This document shows, one piece after another, positions 44,621-53,267 of a stretch of DNA of 64,000 bases. The translations under genes and the position numbers were made by a program. How positions within the stretch are numbered: position 1 is the stretch's first letter; the number at the start of each line of letters is the position of its first letter. The notes under the pieces are model-generated. The model had not been told where the DNA came from. It ran no database searches and worked only from the letters and a program-made list of their open reading frames with translations. Source of the stretch: Streptomyces sp. NBC_01571 (GTDB lineage: Bacteria > Actinomycetota > Actinomycetes > Streptomycetales > Streptomycetaceae); NCBI RefSeq assembly GCF_026339875.1, contig NZ_JAPEPZ010000001.1:1240001-1304000 (forward strand), written 5' to 3'.

Positions 44621-46875
44621 AGCAATCCGTGGAAGGTACGGCTGATCACATCGAGCTGCTGCTCGGGGGTCAGGCGGACGAAGTTGACCGCGTAGCCGGA
44701 GACGCGGATGGTCAACTCCGGATACTGCTCGGGGTGTTCCATCGCGTCCTCCAGCATGGCCCGGTCCAGGACATTGACGTTCATGTGGAAGCCACCGGCG
44801 GACATGTAGGCGTCAAGAATGCCGACCAGGTGGCCCACCCGTTCGACAGGAGCGTGTCCCAGGCCCTCAGGGGTGATCGTCGTCGTCAGCGAGATGCCGT
44901 CGCGGGCCTGCTCGTACGGAATTTTGGCGACCGACAGCGCTGAGGCGGCCACGCCGTGCCGGTCACGTCCGTTCATCGGGTTGGCGCCGGGGGCGAAGGG
45001 CTGCCCGGCCCGACGGCCGTCGGGGGTGTTGCCGGTGTGCTTGCCGTAGACGACGTTGGACGTGATGGTCAGCACGGACTGGGTGTGCTCGGCATCCCGG
45101 TAGGCCGGGTGCTTGCGCACCTTCGCCATGAAGGAGTCGACCAGCCCGACCGCGAGGGCGTCCGGACGCTCGTCGTTGTTCCCGTACGCCGGCCAGTCGC
45201 CCTCGGTCTCGAAGTCCACCGCGAGCCCGGTCTCGTCCCGGATGACCCTCACCCGCGCGTACTTGACGGCGGACAGGCTGTCGGCGGCGACCGAGAGACC
45301 CGCGATGCCACACGCCATGAACCGGTGCACCGGGTGGTCGTGCAATGCCATCTCGATGCGTTCGTAGGCGTACTTGTCGTGCATGTAGTGAATGACGTTC
45401 AGCGTGTTGACGTACGTCCCGGCCAGCCACTCCAGCATGCGGTCGTACGCGGTCGACAACTCCTCGTACTCCAGATACTCCCCGGTCAACGCGGGTGCCT
45501 CAGGCGCAATTTGCTCGCCGGACACCTCGTCCCGGCCACCGTTGATCGCGTACAGCAGGGCCTTGGCGAGGTTGACCCGTGCCCCGAAGAACTGCATCTG
45601 CTTGCCGACCGCCATCGCCGACACACAGCACGCGATCGCGGTGTCGTCGCCGGTGCACGGTCGCATCAGTTCATCGGACTCGTACTGGAGGGCGCTGGTG
45701 TCGATCGACACCCTGGCGCAGAACTCCTTGAATCCCGCCGGCAGCCGGGGCGACCAGAGCACGGTCAGGTTGGGCTCGGGCGCCGGACCGAGGTTGTAGA
45801 GGGTCTGCAGGAAACGGAAGGTGGTGCGGGTGACCAGCGGGCGGCCGTCCGCGCCGAGACCGCCGAGGGACTCCGTCACCCAGGTCGGATCGCCGGAGAA
45901 CAGCGCGTCGTACTCCGGGGTGCGCAGGAACCTTACGATCCGCAGTTTGATCACGAAGTCGTCGATGAGCTCCTGGGCGCGGGTCTCGTCGACCCTGTTC
46001 TCGTCCAGGTCCCGCTGAAGGTAGACATCCAGGAAGGTGGAGGTGCGGCCCAGCGACATGGCGGCGCCGTTCTGCTCCTTCACGGCGCCAAGGTAACCGA
46101 GGTAGAGCCACTGAACCGCCTCGTGGGCAGTGGTCGCCGGGCGGGAGACGTCGCAGCCGTACGTGGCTGCCATCCGCGTCAGTTCGTCCAACGCCCTGAT
46201 CTGCTCGGCGAGTTCCTCGCGGTCGCGGATGATGTGCTCGGTCGACGGCTCGGCGTCCAGCCGGGCTCGTTCGGCGCGTTTGGCAGCGGTCAGCCGGGCC
46301 GTGCCGTACAGCGCCACACGCCGGTAGTCGCCGACGATCCGGCCGCGGCCGTAGGCGTCGGGCAGTCCGGTGATGATCCCGGCCTTGCGGGCAGCGCGCA
46401 TCACGGGGGTGTAGGCGTCGAACACACCGTCGTTGTGGGTCTTGCGGTAGGTGCCGAAGACACGGGTGACGAAGGGGTCGGGCTCGTAGCCGTATGCCTT
46501 CAGGCTGTTCTCGACCATCCGCAGACCGCCGTTGGGCATGATCGCGCGCTTCAGGGGGGCGTCGGTCTGCAGTCCGACGATCAGCTCCCGCTCACGGTCG
46601 ATGTATCCGGGCGCGTGCGAGGTGATCGTCGAAGGGGTCGCGGTGTCGACGTCCAGGATTCCCCTGCGCCGCTCGTCCGGGAAAAGGGCGCTGACCGTAC
46701 CCCACACGGCACGGGTGCGGTCGGTCGGGCCGACCAGGAAGGTCGCGTCGCCTTCGTACGGCGTGTAGTTGGCCTGGATGAAGTCACGGACGTCGATACG
46801 CTCACGCCATCGCGTGCCGGAGAAGCCGCGCCATGCTTCGAGTGCCCGCGTCCCGGCCGTCACTGTCGCTGTCAT
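44617..46875 (-). CDS. pflB: Pyruvate formate-lyase (formate C-acetyltransferase)
   Basis: 752 residues, close to E. coli PflB. The active-site cysteine pair is in [20 protein letters not shown], and the glycyl radical is Gly727 in [14 protein letters not shown]. Also [20 protein letters not shown] and [20 protein letters not shown], conserved in true PFLs rather than glycerol dehydratases. It cleaves pyruvate with CoA to acetyl-CoA and formate, a fermentative route. GGAG lies 10 bases before the ATG. Two palindromic boxes, 21 bp apart, lie 96-130 bp upstream. An oxygen-destroyed enzyme in a genus of aerobes is notable. Confidence 0.97.
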   Translation of the reverse strand: MTATVTAGTRALEAWRGFSGTRWRERIDVRDFIQANYTPYEGDATFLVGPTDRTRAVWGTVSALFPDERRRGILDVDTATPSTITSHAPGYIDRERELIVGLQTDAPLKRAIMPNGGLRMVENSLKAYGYEPDPFVTRVFGTYRKTHNDGVFDAYTPVMRAARKAGIITGLPDAYGRGRIVGDYRRVALYGTARLTAAKRAERARLDAEPSTEHIIRDREELAEQIRALDELTRMAATYGCDVSRPATTAHEAVQWLYLGYLGAVKEQNGAAMSLGRTSTFLDVYLQRDLDENRVDETRAQELIDDFVIKLRIVRFLRTPEYDALFSGDPTWVTESLGGLGADGRPLVTRTTFRFLQTLYNLGPAPEPNLTVLWSPRLPAGFKEFCARVSIDTSALQYESDELMRPCTGDDTAIACCVSAMAVGKQMQFFGARVNLAKALLYAINGGRDEVSGEQIAPEAPALTGEYLEYEELSTAYDRMLEWLAGTYVNTLNVIHYMHDKYAYERIEMALHDHPVHRFMACGIAGLSVAADSLSAVKYARVRVIRDETGLAVDFETEGDWPAYGNNDERPDALAVGLVDSFMAKVRKHPAYRDAEHTQSVLTITSNVVYGKHTGNTPDGRRAGQPFAPGANPMNGRDRHGVAASALSVAKIPYEQARDGISLTTTITPEGLGHAPVERVGHLVGILDAYMSAGGFHMNVNVLDRAMLEDAMEHPEQYPELTIRVSGYAVNFVRLTPEQQLDVISRTFHGLL

Positions 46876-46970
46876 CGCCGGTGGTCTCCTCTGCTCCGCA
46901 CTGGGATGTCTCCCTTTCGATACTCGGGCGGCGCGAACACCGCCGGGAGGGCCGTGAAGTGCCTGTGTCT

Positions 46971-47005
46971 GCGCCGTTCGGCCTCAGGCAGGGGCCGTTC
47001 GGCCC
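46971..47005. promoter_or_regulatory. Tandem DevR-type palindromic boxes upstream of pflB
   Basis: GCGCCG-TT-CGGCCT at 46971-46984 and the perfect palindrome GGGCCG-TT-CGGCCC at 46992-47005, 21 bp start to start. They lie 96-130 bp upstream of the pflB start and just downstream of the arcC stop. Confidence 0.6.
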
Positions 47006-47020
47006 CGAGGTCGCACGCGC

Positions 47021-47944
47021 TTACGCGACGGGCAGGTCCGGTCGGACGAGGGTGCCCGACCTGCCGTGGACGATCTCGTACGCCGCGTCCAGGGCGCCGA
47101 TCGCGGCCAGCCCCCTTGTGCGCTCGACGAAGCGCGCGGCTGCCTCCGCCTTGGGCCCCATGGATCCGTCGGTGAAGCCGCCCCGGCGCAGCTCGGCGGG
47201 CGTGGCGCCGAGGAGCGGCCGCTGCCCGGGGGTGCGGTACCCGGTGTAGACGCAGGGCACGTCGGTGAGGACGAGCAGGAAGTCGGCCTCCAGGTCCTCG
47301 GCGAGCAGCGCCGCGGTGAGGTCCTTGTCGACGACGGCCTCCACGCCGGTCAGCGCGCCGGTGTCGCGGTCGGCGGTGACGGGGACGCCTCCGCCGCCGG
47401 CGCAGATGACGAGGGTGCCGCTGCCCAGGAGTTCGTGGACGGTCTGGGTCTCGATGATCCGTTCAGGTGCCGGTGAGGGGACGACACGGCGCCAGCCGGT
47501 GGTGTCGGCGGCGACGTGCCAGCCACGTCTACGGGCGAGCGACGTCGCGATGTCGTAGGGGTACACCTGGCCGACGAACTTCGTGGGGTGCTCGAAGGCC
47601 GGGTCGTCGGTCCGGACCAGGGTGTGGGTGACCAGGGCGACGATCCGACGACCGGGCAGGGCGTCGTGCAGGCTGCGGGCCAGCAGGGAACCGATCATGC
47701 CCTGGGTCTGGGCGCCCAGCAGGTCCAGCGGATAGGGGGTGTTCAGGACGGGGTCGGCGGCGCTCTCGACGGCGAGCAGGCCGATCTGTGGCCCGTTGCC
47801 GTGCGTGATGACGATCTCGTGCTCGTGGGCGAGGGCGGCGATGGCGGTGGTGACCCGGTCGACGTTGGCTTCCTGAACGGCCGCGTCGGGGCGTTCGCCC
47901 CGGTGCAGCAGGGCGTTGCCGCCGAGGGCGATGACGATGCGCAT
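47021..47944 (-). CDS. arcC: Carbamate kinase
   Basis: 307 residues, ATG 47944. MRIVIALGGNALLHRGE, IVITHGNGPQIGLLAVES, LDLLGAQTQGMIGSLLARSL and HPTKFVGQVYPYDIAT are all diagnostic; VICAGGGGVPVTAD, VEAVVDKDLTAALLAEDLEA and LLVLTDVPCVYTGY complete the fold. It makes ATP from carbamoyl phosphate and ADP, the last step of arginine-deiminase fermentation. Immediately upstream is a chimeric relic of permease and ornithine carbamoyltransferase, so here its usual carbamoyl-phosphate source has been lost locally; another source must supply it. Confidence 0.95.
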   Translation of the reverse strand: MRIVIALGGNALLHRGERPDAAVQEANVDRVTTAIAALAHEHEIVITHGNGPQIGLLAVESAADPVLNTPYPLDLLGAQTQGMIGSLLARSLHDALPGRRIVALVTHTLVRTDDPAFEHPTKFVGQVYPYDIATSLARRRGWHVAADTTGWRRVVPSPAPERIIETQTVHELLGSGTLVICAGGGGVPVTADRDTGALTGVEAVVDKDLTAALLAEDLEADFLLVLTDVPCVYTGYRTPGQRPLLGATPAELRRGGFTDGSMGPKAEAAARFVERTRGLAAIGALDAAYEIVHGRSGTLVRPDLPVA

Positions 47945-47947
47945 GGC

Positions 47948-48361
47948 TCAGCTCTCCAGAGTGGCGACGAGCACGGCTTTGATGGTGTGCGGTCGGTTCT
48001 CCGCCTGGTCGAAAACCACGGAGGCAGGCGAGAAGGGGAAATCGCGGCGTTGCCGGCCGACGGCGTTGATCCAGTACGGCCGGCGCTGAGGAAACGGCGA
48101 ACTCGCCGAAGGCTTCACGAGCGTAGACATACGGGCCGCCGCTCGCCGGGACACGCTTGGACAGCGAGCCGGACTCACCGCCGGCGCGAGCGTGACGGCG
48201 CCGAACGACACGAGCGAGGTGGTGCCGTAGGTCACCAAGGCCGAAGGGAGCGCGAAGCCTCCGGTACCGATGACGCTGCCCATCACGAGTGCGGTCGCCG
48301 AGGCAGGTCCGAGCGACGCGTTGGGGGCGTCCCTCTCTGTAATTCTTGGCGTACGGGGCAT
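47948..48361 (-). pseudogene. Fused remnant: ArcD-like permease start joined to ornithine carbamoyltransferase end
   Basis: ATG 48361 with AAGGAG upstream starts MPRTPRITERDAPN and GPASATALVMGSVIGTGGFA, LPSALVTYGTTSLVSFGAVT, the first helices of an APC-type arginine/ornithine exchanger. Further permease sequence (LSKRVPASGGPYVYAREAFG) is only found in another frame, so indels are present. The last 20 residues in the open frame are VVFDQAENRPHTIKAVLVAT, the exact C-terminal signature of ornithine carbamoyltransferase, with the stop at 47948, 3 bp before arcC. A deletion thus joined arcD and the OTC gene, removing most of both and any deiminase gene between. Confidence 0.75.
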
Positions 48362-48566
48362 AGTCGCGCTCCTTGCGCGGACCACCGGGGACAGGCTGCG
48401 AACGACGCGATCCGTGAACGATCCTGCTCGGCGGACGCCATCGCGGTCAGTGGCCACGTGTCCCCCGCCGGGGCCAATGGTCCCGTTCGGCACGTCCCGA
48501 ACGGCTCCGTGGTCCCCCCGGATGGCCCGGGGTGACCGCGGTGCCGTTCGCGTGCCGAAGCGATGA

Positions 48567-49010
48567 TCAGGGCGAGGACAGCCCCAGCCCGTAGACGGAG
48601 CGCCCCCTTTCCAGCTGACGGCCGGTCACCAGTTCGGGCTCGACCCGGATGAAGACCTCCACGGGCGAGGCCACCCAGGAGCGCGGGCCGGTACGGGTGA
48701 GCCGGCCATGCTCGTCTGGATCGGTCACCATCGCGGCGCGTCCGGTGACCACGACGCTCCAGCCGGAACGGGCTGACGCATCCACCTCGTCCGCTTCGAA
48801 AGCGATCACCGCACCGTCGATCGCGGCGACCAGTTCCGAGTCGGCCGAAGTCCGCATCACCACCGCGAAATCGGCGTCCAGACTGAAGTTGACCGGCAGA
48901 ACGGCGGGCAGGGCATGGCGCGTGTGGACGACGCGGCCTATCGGGACCCGCGACAACAGACGCAGGCACTCCTCGCGGTCGAGTTCACGGAAGCCGTCGT
49001 TGGGATTCAT
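48567..49010 (-). CDS. Pyridoxamine 5'-phosphate oxidase-like flavin/F420-binding protein
   Basis: 147 residues from ATG 49010 (MNPNDGFRELDREEC; TTG 49022 is also in frame). Split-barrel fold: LLSRVPIGRVVHTRHALPAV, PVNFSLDADFAVVMRTS, VIAFEADEVDASARSGWSVV, then TGRAAMVTDPDEHGRL. Same family as the C-terminal domain of the proteins at 13782 and 49127, and as small mycobacterial hypoxia-regulon proteins. Probably FMN or F420 binding; substrate unknown. A palindromic box lies 65 bp upstream. Confidence 0.88.
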   Translation of the reverse strand: MNPNDGFRELDREECLRLLSRVPIGRVVHTRHALPAVLPVNFSLDADFAVVMRTSADSELVAAIDGAVIAFEADEVDASARSGWSVVVTGRAAMVTDPDEHGRLTRTGPRSWVASPVEVFIRVEPELVTGRQLERGRSVYGLGLSSP

Positions 49011-49074
49011 CGCGGGGTCCAACTCTCAGGGGGTGCGGTGGCATGCGTTGCCGCCTGTGGAACGGCGGGCCGCG

Positions 49075-49088
49075 GGGCCGACCGGTCC
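49075..49088. promoter_or_regulatory. Candidate DevR-type palindromic box
   Basis: GGGCCG-AC-CGGTCC, one base off the palindrome. It lies 65 bp upstream of the PNPOx gene start at 49010, in the 116-bp gap after the XRE-PNPOx gene. Confidence 0.5.
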
Positions 49089-49126
49089 CCGCCGGACGAC
49101 GGAGCGGCGGCCGCCGGTACCGACGG

Positions 49127-49813
49127 TCAGGGCACGTCGATCCGGCGCCCGGTGACGGCGGCCGGATCGACGCACACCCACAGGGATCGTTCGCCACCGG
49201 CCCACGGAGCGCTGTACGCGAGTTCCTCCAGACGTCGCACGCCGTCCGCGTCCGTCACGGCCCGGGCGCGGCCGCGTACGAGGACACTCCAGCCCTGGCT
49301 GAGCGCTTCGTCGATGTGATCGACCTCGAACGCCACGTCGCTGCCGACCACTTCGGCGGGCGCCGAGCCTGGTGCCGTCCGGAAAGCGATCGCATCGTCG
49401 ACGACTGTGTAGTTGAGGGGGACGACGAGCGGTCCGTCGGCAGTGTCCGTCGCAAGTCTTCCGACACCGTGTGTCGACAGCCGTGCCCGGCACTCTTCGG
49501 CGCTCAGTTCCATCAGCTCGGAGTGGTGGGCGGCCTTGCCGATCCCTGGTGGCAGGTCGGCTTCGCCGCCGCGCAGGGTCGCCACGCTGGTCTCTAGGAC
49601 GTCGGCGAGGCGGATGAGTACGCTCATGCCTGGCATGGCGGTGCACTGTTCCTCCAGGTACCTGATGTATCCGGGAGCAGTACCCGCGCGGGAGGCGGTC
49701 TCTTCCTGGGTCAGGCCGAGTTCCTCGCGTCGTCGGGCGATACGGTGCCCGATGTCGCCCGACGCGTGGTCCGCGGTGGCGGACGACGCGTGCGTCGATG
49801 TCTGTTCCGACAT
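49127..49813 (-). CDS. XRE helix-turn-helix - PNPOx-like fusion protein
   Basis: 228 residues from ATG 49813. XRE domain about 20-85 (RIARRREELGLTQEETASRA, YIRYLEEQCTAMPGMSVLIR, LADVLETSVATLRGGEADLP), then the split-barrel domain about 95-225 (LSTHGVGRLATDTADGPLVV, DVAFEVDHIDEALSQGWSVL, APWAGGERSLWVCVDPAAVT). Close to the protein at 13782 over its whole length but without DUF1918. Likely a cofactor-responsive regulator. Nineteen bases separate it from the alcohol dehydrogenase stop, so it is in that transcript. Confidence 0.9.
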   Translation of the reverse strand: MSEQTSTHASSATADHASGDIGHRIARRREELGLTQEETASRAGTAPGYIRYLEEQCTAMPGMSVLIRLADVLETSVATLRGGEADLPPGIGKAAHHSELMELSAEECRARLSTHGVGRLATDTADGPLVVPLNYTVVDDAIAFRTAPGSAPAEVVGSDVAFEVDHIDEALSQGWSVLVRGRARAVTDADGVRRLEELAYSAPWAGGERSLWVCVDPAAVTGRRIDVP

Positions 49814-49832
49814 GGCCGTTCACTTCCTCGTC

Positions 49833-50903
49833 TCAGGATGTCGTGACCGTCAGGGCGTCGTGCTGCGGGCCGCCGAGCACGATCTTGAGGGCGCCGGTGT
49901 CCGCGGCCCTCGAGAAGACGTCATAGGCCTCCTCCATCGCCTCCAACGGGAAGGTATGGGTCACCAGGGACGACGTGGGCAGGTGTCCGGCTGCCATCAT
50001 GCGCAGCAGGGTGGGGGTGGAGTACGTGTCCACCAGTCCGGTGGTGATCGTCACGTTCTTGGTCCACAGGTCTTCGAGGTGAAGTGTCGCGGGCTTGCCG
50101 TGCACGCCGACGTTGGCCACGTGCCCACCGGGCCGCACCATGCGTGTGCATGTCTCGAAACTCGCCGGCACCCCCACCGCTTCGATGACGACATCCGCCC
50201 CCAGCCCTTCCGTGAGGTCGGCGACCAGTTGCTCGGCTTCCTCCCCCGCGACGGCCACGGCGTCGGCGCCGAGGTGCTTGGCGGCGTCCAGCCGTGCTGG
50301 GGCCAGGTCCACGGCAATGATCCTCTCGGGGGTGAAGAGCCGTGCAGTGGTGATAGCAGCGAGCCCGATGGGTCCCGCTCCGACCACGACCACGGTGTCC
50401 GCGGGCCGTACCCGCCCGTTCAGCACACCCACCTCGTAGGCGGTGGGGAAGATGTCGGCCAGCAGCACGGCGTCCCTGCTGTCCACCGCGCCGGGCAGCG
50501 GATGGGTGGACAGGTCCGCGTGCGGTACGCGGACGTATTCGGCCTGCGTGCCGTTGATCAGATGGCCGAGGATCCAGCCGCCGCCCCCGCGGCACTGTCC
50601 GTACATCTCCTCCCGGCAGAAGCGGCAGCGGCCGCACGCCGTGATGCACGACACCAGGACCCGGTCGCCGGGGCGGACCGTGCTGACGTCGGTGCCCACC
50701 TCGACGATCTCCCCGACAGCCTCGTGTCCGAGCACCGTGCCGGGGCGGACCTCCGGTACGTCACCCTTGAGGATGTGCAGGTCGGTCCCGCAGATGGTGA
50801 CCGCGTCGACGCGGACGATCGCATCGGTGGCGTCCTGGATTGCGGGATCCGCGACGTCCTGCCACGCGGACTTTCCCGAACCATGGAACACAAGTGCTTT
50901 CAT
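49833..50903 (-). CDS. Zinc-dependent alcohol dehydrogenase
   Basis: 356 residues from ATG 50903 (MKALVFHGSGKSAWQDVADP). Catalytic zinc ligands are in TICGTDLHILKGD and VLGHEAVGEIVEVG; the structural zinc cysteines are in CITACGRCRFCREEMYGQC. NAD-binding VVVVGAGPIGLAAITTARLF follows. The family includes ethanol- and formaldehyde-active and threonine dehydrogenase-like enzymes; reduction of acetaldehyde to ethanol would reoxidise NADH under hypoxia, but the substrate is inferred. Several palindromic boxes lie in the 421-bp divergent promoter region. Confidence 0.93.
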   Translation of the reverse strand: MKALVFHGSGKSAWQDVADPAIQDATDAIVRVDAVTICGTDLHILKGDVPEVRPGTVLGHEAVGEIVEVGTDVSTVRPGDRVLVSCITACGRCRFCREEMYGQCRGGGGWILGHLINGTQAEYVRVPHADLSTHPLPGAVDSRDAVLLADIFPTAYEVGVLNGRVRPADTVVVVGAGPIGLAAITTARLFTPERIIAVDLAPARLDAAKHLGADAVAVAGEEAEQLVADLTEGLGADVVIEAVGVPASFETCTRMVRPGGHVANVGVHGKPATLHLEDLWTKNVTITTGLVDTYSTPTLLRMMAAGHLPTSSLVTHTFPLEAMEEAYDVFSRAADTGALKIVLGGPQHDALTVTTS

Positions 50904-51096
50904 GACGACCCCTTCTCTGTGCCCGGCGGACGCCGGTCGTGGAGGAGGACGGCATGGAGCTTCACCGTTGCCTGCGACTACCGTGGCCCGTGTCCGCCGT
51001 GTCGGCTCCGACAAGGGTGGAAAGCCCTTCGGCGATCGCCCCACGCGTGGATTGAACTTGTATGTCCAGCCTGAGCGTGACAGCTGCTGTCCGCTT

Positions 51097-51110
51097 GGGC
51101 CGGTCGGTCC
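51097..51110. promoter_or_regulatory. Candidate DevR-type palindromic box
   Basis: GGGCCG-GT-CGGTCC, one base off the palindrome, in the divergent region 194 bp from the alcohol dehydrogenase start and about 215 bp from the Rv1733c-like gene. The rest of 50904-51324 holds no gene. Confidence 0.5.
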
Positions 51111-51190
51111 CCATCGGGGGACCGGGCGGGCTGTTCGGGTCGGCCGCGGGTCTCGCGTACGTGGACGGTGGCGCCGCACTTCGCGTACGA

Positions 51191-51236
51191 GGGCCGAACG
51201 GCCCACCGCCGGACCTCGGTGGGGCCCGGACGGCCC
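51191..51236. promoter_or_regulatory. Two DevR-type palindromic boxes
   Basis: GGGCCG-AA-CGGCCC at 51191-51204 is a near-perfect palindrome (both arms complementary); GGCCCG-GA-CGGCCC at 51223-51236 is degenerate on the left. The second ends 88 bp before the Rv1733c-like start at 51325. Confidence 0.55.
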
Positions 51237-51324
51237 GCGATACCGCCTGGACGGCCCCTGCCCGCCGTGCAGTCCCCGCTGCCACCGTCCTGTCTGTGAC
51301 GAGACGACGAGGAGGTGCGGTCGG

Positions 51325-51909
51325 ATGCGCGGGACCAGGCGTGTGAGGCGACTGCTGTGGCGGTGGCGGAGCAATCCTCTGCGACGACACGACGACGTCG
51401 TCGGGGCCTGGATCGTGCTGGCCGTCTGGATGGTCATCGCGATCGGCGGCACCCTGATCGGCGTGCAGACGGCCCACACCGCCGACAAGTCCTTCGCGCA
51501 GGTTCGCCGCGAGCGGCACCCGGTCCAGGCCGTTCTCGTCGAGAGCACGGCTCCGACCGTGAACATGGGAGCGGGCACGCCCTACGACCAGGTCCGGGCC
51601 ACCGTCCGCTGGACGGCGAAGGACGGCGCCACACGTACCGGCCGGGCCTTGCTGGATCCCGGGCAGCGAGCCGGATCGAAAGTTGTCGTCTGGCTGAACG
51701 GCAGAGAGCGGCTCACCACCGAACCGACGTCCGCCTCAACGGCCGCTGTGGAGGCGGACGTGTTCGGGGCCGCAGCCGCACTTGCCTTCGCCGGCCTGGC
51801 TTTCGCCGCCGGACGCGTCGTCCAATGGCGGTTCGATCAGCGGCTCTACGACCGATGGGGCCGTGAGTGGGAGCAGCTCGGACCGCAGTGGCGGCGCAAG
51901 ACCAACTGA
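51325..51909 (+). CDS. Rv1733c-like transmembrane protein
   Basis: 194 residues from ATG 51325, site GAGGAGGTG. N-terminal RRLLWRWRSNPLRRHDDVVG, membrane helix AWIVLAVWMVIAIGGTLIGV, an extracytoplasmic domain (TVRWTAKDGATRTGRALLDP, VVVWLNGRERLTTEPTSAST), a second helix AAALAFAGLAFAAGRVVQW and a C-terminal DRWGREWEQLGPQW. This is the complete Rv1733c-like architecture; Rv1733c is a DosR-regulon antigen of unknown function. Boxes lie at 88 and 120 bp upstream, and a strong hairpin follows the stop. Confidence 0.88.
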   Translation: MRGTRRVRRLLWRWRSNPLRRHDDVVGAWIVLAVWMVIAIGGTLIGVQTAHTADKSFAQVRRERHPVQAVLVESTAPTVNMGAGTPYDQVRATVRWTAKDGATRTGRALLDPGQRAGSKVVVWLNGRERLTTEPTSASTAAVEADVFGAAAALAFAGLAFAAGRVVQWRFDQRLYDRWGREWEQLGPQWRRKTN

Positions 51910-51952
51910 CGCAGAAATCGGCAGGGGGATTCGGCCCGCGGCGGAGGACATC

Positions 51953-51990
51953 CGACGGCGGGGCGACCGTTCCCGGTCGCCCCGCCGTCG
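51953..51990. terminator. Strong hairpin after the Rv1733c-like gene
   Basis: CGACGGCGGGGCGACC at 51953-51968 pairs perfectly with 51975-51990 around a 6-base loop (GTTCCC). It lies 44 bp after the stop at 51909. Confidence 0.7.
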
Positions 51991-52134
51991 CACGAGCTGT
52001 CGCGGACTGTGCGGACACTCCGGACCGACCGGCGTCCCGCCGGGCACACGGCTCTCGCAGGGGGCGCCGCGAGCGGCCACGCCGGCCCATGAGACCAAGT
52101 CGGCGTCTCGCACGCCGGGTGAAGGAGGGGCACC

Positions 52135-52800
52135 ATGTGGAGCCTGGTGAAGGTCCCGGACAACCCGGTCCGGGTGAACGCACGTCTGGACGATCCGCTG
52201 TCCCGGTGGCTGTGGCCGGCGAAGTGGATCCTCGCCGTCCCCCATTACGTACTCCTGTTCCTCCTCTGGATCGCGTTCACCGTGGTGAGCGTGATCGCGT
52301 TCTTCGCCATCCTGCTCGCCGAGCGCTATCCACGTACGCTGTTCGACTTCAACCTGGGGGTCCTGCGCTGGACCTGGCGGGTTGCCTACTACTCTTACGG
52401 CGCCCTGGGCACTGACCGATACCCGCCGTTCAGCCTGGGCGAGGAGCCTCAATACCCTGCCCGGTTGGACATCGCCTACCCTGAGCGGCTCTCCCGCGGC
52501 CTGGTGTTGGTGAAGTGGTGGCTCCTGGCAACCCCGCACTACGTCGTCATCGGCTTCTTCCTCGGGGGCCCACGGCTGGGTGTGTGGTACGGCGGGCTCA
52601 TTCCGGTCCTCACGATCATCGCCGCCGTGACCCTGGCCTTCACGGGGAGATACCCGAAGGACCTGTACGACCTGGTCCTCGGCCTCAACCGGTGGGCCCT
52701 TCGCGTCGCGGCGTACGCCACCCTCATGACGGACAGCTATCCGCCCTTCCGACTGGATGTGGGCGGCTCAGAACCCACCCACCGGGAGGACCGGTCATGA
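52135..52800 (+). CDS. DUF4389 membrane protein
   Basis: 221 residues, ATG 52135 with GAAGGAGGGG upstream. Two related halves, each with a hydrophobic segment and the pattern RYPxxLxDxxxGxxRWxxRVxxY: AERYPRTLFDFNLGVLRWTW and TGRYPKDLYDLVLGLNRWAL. Membrane stretches include WILAVPHYVLLFLLWIAFTV and WLLATPHYVVIGFFLGG. Each half ends in YPPF (DRYPPFSLGEE, DSYPPFRLDV). This internal duplication is the DUF4389 signature. Function unknown; common in actinobacterial stress islands. Confidence 0.9.
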   Translation: MWSLVKVPDNPVRVNARLDDPLSRWLWPAKWILAVPHYVLLFLLWIAFTVVSVIAFFAILLAERYPRTLFDFNLGVLRWTWRVAYYSYGALGTDRYPPFSLGEEPQYPARLDIAYPERLSRGLVLVKWWLLATPHYVVIGFFLGGPRLGVWYGGLIPVLTIIAAVTLAFTGRYPKDLYDLVLGLNRWALRVAAYATLMTDSYPPFRLDVGGSEPTHREDRS

Positions 52801-53177
52801 TCGGCGTGCTGGTGGCGGGGTTCCTGATCGCGCACGGACTGCTGCACCCCGGTGTCTGGTCGGCACGGTTGCCGACCGGCACGCGGACCCCCATCGACGC
52901 CGGCCAGTCCTGGGCGTTCACGGCTGCCCGCGTATCCGCCCCGCCGACCCGGGCCGCAGCGCGGGCACTCGCCTGGTACACCGCGACGCTGTACCTCGTC
53001 GCCGGGGCGGGCGCCGCCGCAGGCAGCGACTGGTGGCCGGGCGCCGCGATCGTGGCGGCTTCCAGCGGACTCGCTCTCAAGGCGATCTGGTTCCATCCGT
53101 GGCTCACCGTCGGGATCCTGTTCGACGTGGGCGTCATCGTCGCCGTGGCCTCCCACTGGCCCGGATCCCTCTACTGA
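52797..53177 (+). CDS. Small membrane protein coupled to DUF4389
   Basis: 126 residues, ATG 52797 overlapping the DUF4389 stop (ATGA). Four hydrophobic stretches: MIGVLVAGFLIAHGLLHPGV, ALAWYTATLYLVAGAGAAAG, AAIVAASSGLALKAIWFHPW and TVGILFDVGVIVAVASHW. His residues in the first and third helices are notable. No known domain was recognised. A 24-bp-stem terminator follows. Confidence 0.8.
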   Translation: MIGVLVAGFLIAHGLLHPGVWSARLPTGTRTPIDAGQSWAFTAARVSAPPTRAAARALAWYTATLYLVAGAGAAAGSDWWPGAAIVAASSGLALKAIWFHPWLTVGILFDVGVIVAVASHWPGSLY

Positions 53178-53201
53178 ATCCGGATCGGCGGCGGTGGAAC
53201 C

Positions 53202-53251
53202 CCACAAGCCCACGGGCCCGGAACCTTGGTTCCGGGCCCGTGGGCTTGTGG
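53202..53251. terminator. Bidirectional terminator, 24-bp perfect stem
   Basis: The 24 bases at 53202-53225, starting CCACAAGCCCACGGGCCCGG, are exactly complementary to 53228-53251, with only TT between, so the real loop is about four bases. It lies between convergent genes (stops at 53177 and 53268) and can stop both transcripts. Confidence 0.85.
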
Positions 53252-53267
53252 CGCATCAGCTGGCTGG

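Noticed and set aside
44956..47175. A 739-residue plus-strand open frame
   Set aside because: Antisense to pflB with its active sites on the other strand; no ribosome site or domain.
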